NCBI RefSeq assembly: GCF_000003815.2
Contig: NC_049986.1
Span: forward strand, 2,980,992 to 3,044,991
Length of the DNA: 64,000 nucleotides
DNA from: Branchiostoma floridae
Lineage: Eukaryota; Chordata; Leptocardii; Amphioxiformes; Branchiostomatidae
Direction of reading: 5' to 3'
The notes beneath the pieces are model-generated. The model was not told the origin of the DNA. It made no database searches and worked only from the letters and a program-made list of their open reading frames with translations. The number at the start of each line of letters is the position of its first letter. Within the stretch, counting starts at the first letter, position 1. The position numbers and the translations under genes are program-made. Shown one piece after another: positions 50,301-62,200 of this stretch.

Positions 50301-53300
50301 CATCCCAGCCATAGTGTTTGTACTGAAGGAAGTGTTTGCCTCCTTCTACAAGTGGAACTACACCAACCTTAAAGACAGACAGGAGATTGGTGAGTCAATA
50401 TCATATGATTGTGCTGCATTATATCAAGAAGTTGTAGCCAACTTGAAATTGACTTACAATGTAGTCTACATTTTAGGCAATAACTCTTAACATTTTAGAT
50501 GTTGACTGTCTACCAAAGTAAGTTGTTTTGTTGATCTCTGTTTCAGGGAGAAGATGTCTTGAGATCTTCCACTGGATCCTGTTTGTGTCAGAAGGAAAGG
50601 ATGAGACCATGGACCATGATAGCAAGGACACCAGGTATCATATCACAAACATATCATTTCAATTGAAATTCCATTTCTCAAAACAAAGTATGCATTTGAA
50701 AAATGAGTGGTGAAAGGTAATTTAAAGTACATACATCGGATCTTGAGCTATTGGCTATACATGTACATGTAGAGAGATATTAATATTTACAGATTAAAGA
50801 AGGAGTTGTATTTAATGTTCCCTTTTTTGCCTTCCAGACATTTGAATCTTTGACATTTGTTACTCTATTTCCAGGCTGAGCCTGAGGGATGTGTGTGTGA
50901 ATGGCCTGTTGTACACAGAGGCAGGACACAGTGTGTTGGAGATCCTGGGCACTGGAGTGGAGAACATCAACAATGTGGTCAAACTACAGGCCAGGTATAG
51001 CCTATAACTATCTTGTACCATTCTCTTAATACATATCTCAAGTCAAGTGATGTCTATTGTATGTCATTAATGATGATGCTTCACACTTTGTCTTCAATCA
51101 TTTGTATTTTCTTTCCAGTAGAGTACACTGGAACTACATGACATATGATTGTATATTATCCAACATTTCAGATGGAGTGATTTAGTTTATTGCAAATTCT
51201 CGAGGGCTAATTGCAGGTACAATGTAGCATGAAAGGGGACAAACAAACAAATAGTGTAGAACAGTATATAGTAAGTAGTATGTCTACTCTAGTCTAAAAC
51301 TAGTAAAAGCTAACTAAGTTGTGACTTGGGTTCGACTTCTTTTCCTAAGACTGTGGAAGACAAAGTATCCCACATATATATACATCTATAATGTGTGGGT
51401 CCTGTGATGTTAGGAGGAAAGTAGTTTTCTTTTTGTCAGACTGTAAACATGGGGAAATTTGGGAGGAATTTAGTGGCCTCTTTGAAAAGCAAATTTCTTG
51501 TCTTTGGGAGCAATACATGATGCAGTTCTATCATGACTTGCCAGGTGGCATGATGTGATATAAAATACTTATAACGTATTCCCAGTGCCTTTGAGGGTCC
51601 AGGACAAGACCTGATCCAGATGGTGAAGCTGGCGTTCTCTGTGGTGAACCGGCTCCTTCTGCTGAAGCCATCTGACAGTGACACCACCTCCCCGCTAGAA
51701 CAGGCGCTAACGTACCACGCAGGCGGTGCACAGCAGGGTAAACATCTGGTGTCCGTCATCGCTCAGTACGTGTACCATCGCCATGATGTCAGGCTCACGC
51801 GCCTGGCCACACTCATGCTGAAGAGGTTGTCGCAGGTGGCCCCCATGTCTGTCCATGCCTGTCTGGGGGATCAGGCTATCCCCATCAGGGACATGTACCT
51901 CACTCGTCTGCAGGCTAAAACGGAGGTCAGCTTCTTTGCTATATCTTTCAGTTACAAAACTTGATACTGAGTTTGAGTTGAGTTTATTTAGATCCACAAT
52001 CATAAGAGGCTATTCTTCCTGTGGTCTACACATTCATATTTACACATTACAATAAAAGCATACAGGACTTACAAAGTGACAGTAGAGAGCAAAAGTAACA
52101 TTCAATCATAATTCTTTAAAGGGAAATCATTACAGTCCAATACAGTGAATACTGTTTGAACATACATATAAGGTCTCACCAGTTCAGCTTTTGAGATGAA
52201 TTTGTTACTTGAATAATACCAGTTCTTTTATAATTGTTGATTTGTTACAGGTAATTTGATTTTAGTGACTAATTGAAATCATTATTCAAATTTGAACTGT
52301 CATCAATGCAAACATTTGATAATTAAAATTTGAGACAGCATTCCCACCTTTGAACTAAAATGCCATGGACTGCTCTCTTTGTCCCAAACAGCTAAAATTA
52401 CTGACCTCAATATTATGTATGGATTTACGGTAGCTGTTGAATGTAATCAGAAAATGTTGTAATTTGGGGTCATATGGTCTTAATGTGGTCCCATATATTT
52501 TTCAGGACCTGCGACTGAAAGTGGTAATACTGGAATGGCTGACTGTTGCCGTGGAGACACAGCCAGGGCTGACAGAACTGTTCTTGAACCTGCAGATAAA
52601 GGAGGGAAAAGAAGGGGTCAAGGTCTGTTCTGTTTTATTGTTTAGATGACAACAAATCTATCATAATGGTGAAAGATGATGCAAGGGTTTGACAGCTGGC
52701 TATTCTGATACTGCTGTCACAGTGCTTTTTTACAGCCCCAGTCTTACTTACTTGATAAGGTCTCCTCACTACTTTGAGTGGCCTGCATCGAGGAATCAGC
52801 ACCTCTTGTGTACCATTTTTCACCATTCCAGGTGGTTTAGGGCCATATCGTCTAGCGCCATGCAGGTGCAAAATCTGTAGATTTTACTAACAAGTCTATG
52901 ATTGATGTTCCACAGGAGTTTACTGTAGGAAAGAACAGCTGTCTACAGGCAGCTGTAGACATGATAGAAGGTGAGAAGCAGGGGACGTACCTGTGCCGTC
53001 CCGACCTACACTGTGCTTTATGTCTGTGATTGATGTTCCACAGGAGTTTACAGTAGGAAAGAACAGCTGTCTACAGGCAGCTGTAGACATGATAGAAGGT
53101 GAGAAGCAGGGGACGTACCTGTGCCCTCCCGACCTACACTGTGCTTTATGTCTGTGATTGTTGTTCCACAGGAGTTTACTGTAGGAAAGAACAGCTGTCT
53201 ACAGGCAGCTGTAGACATGATAGAAGGTGAGAAGCAGGGGACGTACCTGTGCCGTCCCGACCTGCACTGTGCTTTATGTCTGTGATTGTTGTTCCACAGG

Positions 53301-56300
53301 AGTTTACTGTAGGAAAGAACAGCTGTCTACAGGCAGCTGTAGACATGATAGAAGGTGAGAAGCAGGGGACGTACCTGTGCCCTCCCGACCTACACTGTGC
53401 TTTATGTCTGTGATTGTTGTTCCACAGGAGTTTACTGTAGGAAAGAACAGCTGTCTACAGGCAGCTGTAGACATGATAGAAGGTGAGAAGCAGGGGACGT
53501 ACCTGTGCCGTCCCGACCTGCACTGTGCTTTATGTCTGTGATTGTTGTTCCACAGGAGTTTACTGTAGGAAAGAACAGCTGTCTACAGGCAGCTGTAGAC
53601 ATGATAGAAGGTGAGAAGCAGGGGACGTACCTGTGCCCTCCCGACCTGCACTGTGCTTTATGTCTGTGATTGTTGTTCCACAGGAGTTTACTGTAGGAAA
53701 GAACAGCTGTCTACAGGCAGCTGTAGACATGATAGAAGGTGAGAAGCAGGGGACGTACCTGTGCCCTCCCGACCTGCACTGTGCTTTATGTCTGTGATTG
53801 TTGTTCCACAGGAGTTTACTGTAGGAAAGAACAGCTGTCTACAGGCAGCTGTAGACATGATAGAAGGTGAGAAGCAGGGGACGTACCTGTGCCCTCCCGA
53901 CCTACACTGTGCTTTATGTCTGTGATTGATGTTCCACAGGAGTTTACTGTAGGAAAGAACAGCTGTCTACAGGCAGCTGTAGACATGATAGAAGGTGAGA
54001 AGCAGGGGACGTACCTGTGCCCTCCCGACCTGCACTGTGCTTTATGTCTGTGATTGTTGTTCCACAGGAGTTTACTGTAGGAAAGAACAGCTGTCTACAG
54101 GCAGCTGTAGACATGATAGAAGGTGAGAAGCAGGGGACGTACCTGTGCCCTCCCGACCTGCACTGTGCTTTATGTCTGTGATTGTTGTTCCACAGGAGTT
54201 TACTGTAGGAAAGAACAGCTGTCTACAGGCAGCTGTAGACATGATAGAAGGTGAGAAGCAGGGGACGTACCTGTGCCCTCCCGACCTACACTGTGCTTTA
54301 TGTCTGTGATTGTTGTTCCACAGGAGTTTTCTGTAGGAAAGAACAGCTGTCTACAGGCAGCTGTAGACATGATAGAAGGTGAGAAGCAGGGGACGTACCT
54401 GTGCCCTCCCGACCTGCACTGTGCTTTATGTCTGTGATTGTTGTTCCACAGGAGTTTACTGTAGGAAAGAACAGCTGTCTACAGGCAGCTGTAGACCTGA
54501 TAGAAGGTGAGAAGCAGGGGACGTACCTGTGCCCTCCCGACCTGCACTGTGGCTAATGTTATGTGATTGATGTTCCACAGGAGTTTACTGTAGGAAAGAA
54601 CAGCTGTCTACAGGCAGCTGTAGACATGATAGAAGGTGAGAAGCAGGGGACGTACCTGTGCCCTCCCGACCTGCACTGTGCTTTATGTCTGTGATTGTTG
54701 TTCCACAGGAGTTTACTGTAGGAAAGAACAGCTGTCTACAGGCAGCTGTAGACATGATAGAAGGTGAGAAGCAGGGGACGTACCTGTGCCCTCCCGACCT
54801 GCACTGTGCTTAATGTTATGTGATTGATGTTCCACAGGAGTTTACAGTAGGAAAGAACAGCTGTCTACAGGCAGCTGTAGACATGATAGAAGGTGAGAAG
54901 CAGGGGACGTACCTGTGCCCTCCCGATCTACACTGTGCTGCCGTCACCTTCCTACATGCTCTGTGGCAGGACAGGAGAGATGGGGCTCTGTCTGTACTCA
55001 GGGGGAGGTAAGAAATATGCAAAAATAAGCAGATATTGGCCCTGACATTATTAGCTTCAAACTCTGTTTTGTTATATCTGAATTATGAGAATTTATTGCC
55101 CATGATCGTGATTATCACATTGTTTAGTAATACCTAAATTCTGCATAGAGCAGACTTGTAGCAGTTTGTTCTGCACTTGTTCATAATTTTCAACATTAAC
55201 CAATTGGCTAATGTTGAAAGTTGAAAATTGTGAACAATTTGCAACCTTGCAATGTTAATTATGGTAAAAAATATGTAATGCCCGAAGAGGTAGTTTTCGT
55301 ACCACAAAGCCAATTGCCCCTATTAGTGTTTTTCAATGGGGCTTTCAAGATGCATGATTTTATATATAGTAGACTTCTGACAGCATCAAAGAACCTTAGT
55401 CAATAATGAAAATTGCGTACTGCGTATCCCTTCCCCCAAAAATAAAACTTTAAAAGCTAGACAAGTGCTGCTAGAAGGCTGTGATGATGAAGGAGGCTCA
55501 CAGAAATCATGACCATGTACTGATAGCTTCAGATGAAATAGCTTCCTATATTATTGTGATACTATATTGATTGTATATTGTACATTGTGTGTGTGTTTGT
55601 GTATTTTCAGAGGGAAGTTCTGGGAGAGCCTGCTCCTGCCCCTACAGAAGGACCTTACTAATTGAATGTTGTTGTTGTTGTTCATCAGAGAGAAGTTCTG
55701 GGAGAGCCTGCTCCTGCCCCTACAGAAAGACCTACCTGCCATCCACACTAACCCCCAGGTGGTGACAGGGCAGCTGAAGACATGTGCACATGTCATGAAC
55801 ATCATGGCTATGGAGGTGCACAGTATCGGCAGGTATGGGCTCACAAGACTGTGAAAGAGCAATGGACACAGGGATGTCTCCAGCTTTAAATTTTTGTCTG
55901 TCCCACTGACTTAATTGAGACACATGTTGTTAAATGTCAATGTTAAATCAGTCATTGAATGTACTCTTAGCTTAATTTTCATTAATCTTATGATTCAGAA
56001 GTGAAGTTCAGATTTGGGGCCAGAAAGGGTTAGATTTTTATCCATCCCAGATCCCAAGCAAATTTCAATTCGACAACGGAGGGACTGGTCCTCGAGAGAA
56101 CCCTGAGTGACCATTAATATTCTGATGAAATGATTTGATTGTGTATTGTGTAATTTTTTATAGTTCTTCAATTGTATACAGTCATGTACACTTAAACTCA
56201 TGCAGTGTAGAAATTGAATTGAAAAGCAGGATGAATTTTGTAGGTATCTGTCAGTGAACAACTGCCATTGTTGCATAGAATTTTCACACTAACCCATTTT

Positions 56301-59163
56301 TTTCTGTTACATGTAGTACCTCTCTAGACAAGGAGCTAAAGAAGTGTCTAAAGGACTTTGCAGATAAGAAGAGATTTATTCATTGGTCTGAGGTGGGTAA
56401 ATTAAAACATACTTGAACCCATTTCTTAATTCACTCATGTGTAGGGACCAATCAGTGCCATTGTCCAAAATGTTGATGAATCCAGATGTTACATATGTCA
56501 AGGTTCCCAGACAGAGTATCAGAGTAGCAATGTGTATGATCAACGTCAAAGTGAGAACCGACTGTGTATAATAAACCTTGGAGCAAATTACTATCCTGAT
56601 GGTTCCCAGGCTAGGTACTTTTTAAACAAACATTTTCCCTGTTACCATGTCAGTACATGACCAGCCTGGTTGAACACCTGTGTGAGGAGGAGGGGGGTCC
56701 TGTGGACCCTGCCCACCTGAGGGAGAACCCGTACCTGGTGTTCCTGTCCGCCTGTAGGGTGGCGCTACTGGTGGCAGCCAGTCAGGAGGTCACCATGCAC
56801 CTGTCTGACAAAAACACCAAGGTCAAGATCATCCACAACATCCTCACAGGGATTACAACATTGGTGAGTTAGTCTTGTTGTTTACTCTGTGTACAGAGGT
56901 TTTGTTTAAGAAGAAATAGATAGAGAATACAAGCAGATAAATCCGACCTGTTTACATGTATACAGATAGTGTTCGGCATCAAAGGTAGGCCCATATGCCT
57001 ATGTGCGGAAGGTGTTCAGCACCAAGGACAGAGAGGTTCGCCTGTGTGGAGAAGGTGTTCGAACGTTCAGTGCCAGTAACAGGCCCGATCACCTATGTGT
57101 GGGTGGTGTTCGGCACCAAGGACAGGTGTGTTTGTCTGTGTGTGGATGGTGTTCAGCACCAAGGACAGGCCTGTATGCCTGTATCTGTATCTATATAGCC
57201 GGTATAACCGCCCTTCGGTGTAACACACCAGCTTCTGGAACAGTTCTTGTGTGTTAGTAGTTATTCTTATGTATACTGTCAGTATAGTGGCAAGAAGTGA
57301 GTGGGAAGAAGTTGTCATTACAAAGGTCAGACTTTTGAGTTCAGAGGTGTTAGAACTAGTCATTTATTAGACATTCCAGGTCAGTGGAAGAGACTACTAA
57401 TTCATGGGGAGGTCTTGTGTTTGGTCAGTCAGTTTGTCTGTGTTTTCACAGTCATATAATATTATATTTTCCATATACTGATTAATTTTGATTTTAAAGT
57501 CAAGAGAGTGTACTAGCATCTCAGGAAGAAGCGTTATGCAAAAGTGGTGAAGATTTAATGTAGTATCAGAAAAGTGAAACAAAAATAATTTCTATGTCAT
57601 ATGGGCTTGGTGACGAGCATTTAGCAATACATGTACTTTCTACTGTTTTCAATGATTCCAGGGTCACATTGTGTAAATGTTATATAGTTTTCCCTTTGCA
57701 AAAGCAGTGATATTCTTTTTTGGCCAAATCCGGCCAAAATTGATGTCACAGTGTCATTGTAAATAAGATTGATTCTATGTTTATAAAACTGTCTGCGCAC
57801 TTTTTCAGGTGTCCCATCTTGACTCTGTGCTGACTGTTAAGGCAGCCACATTGCTGACTGGACTCTATGTTGCCCTACTGCCACACTGGAAGGGGTGAGT
57901 GAGTGCCACTTGAAAAACAAAAAAGATACATGTATCATTATGCATTGACTAAATCATCTTATTAAGCTAAGGGCACAACCCGCCATAAGTGCAAATACCA
58001 AAAATGTGGGCAATCTTTTGGGATCCGTAAGTGGTAAGTACCGCCTTCGCACAAAATGGTATGGAATCCGACGGATTTTGGAGCACACAGACATGCCATA
58101 GAACGTTACGTGCAGGCAGAACTTGTGTGCCCTCCCATACAATGTACGTGCCAGTACGGGCGATGCGCCTGCCCTGTACAGCCTGAACGTTTTCAGAAAT
58201 ATGTGGCGGACGTGGCCTCCCAAATAAACGTACAGACAAATTGCAACTGAAGCTTGAACATGACTCATTTTATCAATTTGTTATGTGCAGAAGCCTCCAG
58301 CCTCTTGGACAGTTGGAGAAGCTGGTACCAATTCTTGAGGATGTTGTAGGGGATTCTCAGCCACTGAAAAAGATCAAAACGCCACTCTTCTCTGCTATCC
58401 TCACATTACTTAAAATCAAAGGAGAGGACAGTATCACTGAAGGTACTAAATGCCTTTTGCACTTTTCTTGTTACAAAGACTGTCACAGTGTCTGATATAT
58501 TTTTCATAGTGATAAGCTTTCTGCCATATTAGAAAAATGTACTGTAAATGCAGAAATGTTTGTGGTGGCTTAAGTTTGCGTTTTTTTGTGGTGGCCTGAA
58601 TTCACCGCTAAAATCACTGCAAAAATTTTTCCATTCTAGTTTCTTTAGCAATGTCTATGGCGCTACCGCGAACTTAAAATCACTGCGAACACTCCATTTT
58701 CCCGCTACCACGAAAGTAAATCCCCGCTAATTCAAATGCATTGAAAGTGTTTGAGAAGTCTTTTTTTGGCGACGCCTCATGGGCGAGCCCAACAGTATAG
58801 TGTGCGTCCGTTTGTCAAGAATTCCCAGACATGTACAGGCATGTGAGGAATTTAGAGTCAGTACGCGTGTAGCTGCATCATGTTAGTCTGCATTCTTCTG
58901 TTCCCGATATTGAATTGATGATACTAAATTGAATACATCTGCTGTTCTTCCTAGATACAGAACTGGTGTCCAGACTGTTGTCTGTGGTCTGTACTGTGGT
59001 ACAGGAAGCCACCATCTACAGACCACCACAGTCTACAGAGACTGTTAAAACAGCAGGAACCAATGGGCAGGGGGAGAACAATGATGTAGCCAATGGTGAC
59101 TCAGGCATGCAGACAGCTAAGAAAGATACCTACTCTGTAAGTTGATCTGCCATATGTTATTTT

Positions 59164-59221
<58 letters not shown>

Positions 59222-62200
59222 AAGCATGCAAATGTGTGATCTTGTGTTTGACTTAAAGGACATTTTGTGTTTGTGCGTGACTTTGAGAACATTTGTGTTT
59301 GTGTGTGTATGCGTATGTCTGTCTGTATGTGTGTGTATGCATGTGCAATGTTAGTTGTCAGTATGTTGTGGGACAAAGATGTTTGCTCCATTCTGTGCCT
59401 TTAGATATAATGTAGATTAGCTACAATGTATAAGGAGACACTAGTTGATGGTTAGTTTGATAAGTTTGCTCATGATGTACATGTATTGTTAACCTATTGC
59501 TCCAGTTGGAGAACCAGTCTGTGTGTGTACTGGAAGCCCTGTGTTGTGTACCAGAGGTGTGGTTAGAAGCCATGAGGAGACACTAAGTCGATAGATAAAC
59601 AGATACCTTAACTCATGATGTCCTTTTCCAGTTGGAGAACCAGTCTGTGTGTGTACTGGAAGCCCTGTGTTCTGTACCAGAGGGTTGGTTAGAAGCCATG
59701 AGGACACACTAGTTGATTGATAAATAGTTATTAATAACTCATGATGTCCTGTTCCAGTTGGAGAACCAGTCTGTGTGCGTACTGGAAGCCCTGTGTACTG
59801 TACCAGAGGTTTGGTTAGAAGCCATGAGGACACACTAGTTGATTGATAAATAGTTATCAATAACTCATGATGTCCTGTTCCAGTTGGAGAACCAGTCTGT
59901 GTGTGTACTGGAAGCCCTGTGTACTGTACCAGAGGTTTGGTTAGAAGCCATGAGGACACACTAGTTGATTGATAAATAGTTATTAATAACTCATGATGTC
60001 CTTTTCCAGTTGGAGAACCAGTCTGTGTGTGTACTGGAAGCCCTGTGTTCTGTACCAGAGGTGTGGTTAGAGAAGCCATGAGGACACACTAGTTGATTGA
60101 TAAATAGTTATCAATAACTCATGATGTCCTGTTCCAGTACTAGTTGGAGAACCAGTCTGTGTGTGTACTGGAAGCCCTGTGTTCTGTACCAGAGGTTTGG
60201 TTAGAAGCCATGAGAAGACACTAGTTGATTGATAAATAGTTATTAATAACTCATGATGTCCTGTTCCAGTTGGAGAACCAGTCTGTGTGTGTACTGGAAG
60301 CCCTGTGTTCTGTACCAGAGGTTTGGTTAGAAGTCATGAGGACACACTAGTTGATTGATAAATAGTTATTAATAACTCATGATGTACTGTTCCAGTTGGA
60401 GAACCAGTCTGTGTGTGTACTGGAAGCCCTGTGTTCTGTACCAGAGTATTGGTTAGAAGCCATGAGGACACACTAGTTGATTGATAAATAGTTATTAATA
60501 ACTCATGATGTACTGTTCCAGTTGGAGAACCAGTCTGTGTGTGTACTGGAAGCCCTGTGTTCTGTACCAGAGGTGTGGTTAGAAGCCATGAGAAGACACT
60601 GCCTCCTACAGGCCCTCCTGTCCACAGTGGAGACATGTCTAAACAACAGAAGGAACCTGTCGTTTGTGGAGACTGCCATGCAGCTCTTCCTAACTGCAGC
60701 AAAGGAACCCAAGGTAGGAGAGGATGTTTTCTTATCAATTTCAGTTAATAGGCTTTTCGTTCAAAACTTTCATATCCTTTTGGAATATGTACTAGGAATG
60801 AAATGTTGCTGACTCAATCCTTTTGCTTGCTAACCACTGAAAGTATGTATTACTAAATAAAGTTACAAGGATAGCAAATTACTGAGAATGGTACTCAAAC
60901 TATTTGCTAATCATACTTCCGAATTGATGATATAAATAGACGCAGGCTATGTGATTCAATGCCATAGTCAGTTACTGTAACTTTTCCCTTGTTGAAATTT
61001 TGTGTATGGTGGAAAATCTGTTGTACTGTAAAATTTATGCAGAAACTTTCGCGGTGGTTTAATGTTCGTTGTTTTCGCGGTGGCCGCTTCACCGTGAACT
61101 TAAAACCATTGCAAACATTTTCCCATGACTGTAAGAGACTACAGGGCATGGTGCTACTGCGAAAATAAAACCACCGCAAGTCCTTTTCCCGCTACTGCGA
61201 AATTAAATCCTTGCGAACTTGAATGCATTTACAGTAGCATGATGTCATCTTTTCATTCTCAGTGCTTAATTTTTGTGTCCTTTTTTATGTTTCTTTAGGC
61301 AGCCTTTGTTCTAGCTGGAAGTGGAGTAACACAACACCTGTGTATCCCACTCTCTACAACATACCAGTCCCCCCAGGACTTCAGTGGTACAGTCCTCTCA
61401 TCCCTGAATGGCAGTGAGAAATCCCTGGATGCCTCATCCTGGCCAGGGGTGTACAGGATGGCATTAGATCTGGAGGCATTACTCTTGGGTACACTGAAGC
61501 ATGACTTCCTGTCTGATGCCTTAGATTTTGTTGGAGTTCATCAGGACAGAATGCTACAGGTAACCAATAGCATTAAGAAAATATTTTTGCTGTCGCTAGT
61601 TTCTGTACTGAATTGCTAATTCCAATGAACCTATAAAAACTGTATTCACAAAGAAGTGCAGGGTTGGACAAGTCCACTAGTCCGATTGTTCCTGGCAAGT
61701 GAAAGTGCTGATTGGGCAAGCGTACAATCGTCATGTAGGTCCTAGATTGGACAAATGAGATTTTTCCATGAGTGAGATTTTGATAACTACAATGTAGTCA
61801 CTTTTCACAGTTGATTGACATCAACATTCAAGCATCGGTCAACTCAGAAAAGTAGAGCCAATGATAAAGAATTCCATTGCTGGAAATGAAAAAAAAAAAC
61901 GCTATTTAGATAGCCGCAAATAAAAAGTTGGTTTGGGCAAGTAATGTTTTCATGTACTTGCCTGATAGGACAAGTGAATTTTAGAAAACTTGTCCAATCT
62001 GTAGACGTCATCAAAATGATGTAATATTTTAGGACACTACATTGTATATTTTGTGAAGTTGTGATGTTTATTGTTGACTTGTTGTGCAGTGCCTGTATGC
62101 AGTGAGGTCCAACCTGTTGCCAGCCTGCCTGTTGGAGGTGGAGAAAACCAGTTTGTTCCTGTTCCAACTGGTTCATCACAGCAGGGAGTGGCAGTTCCAC

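Noticed and set aside
59489-60738. Minus-strand frames of 196 and 134 codons
   Set aside because: They are antisense shadows of the 126-bp array (a multiple of three), repetitive and without splice or family support.
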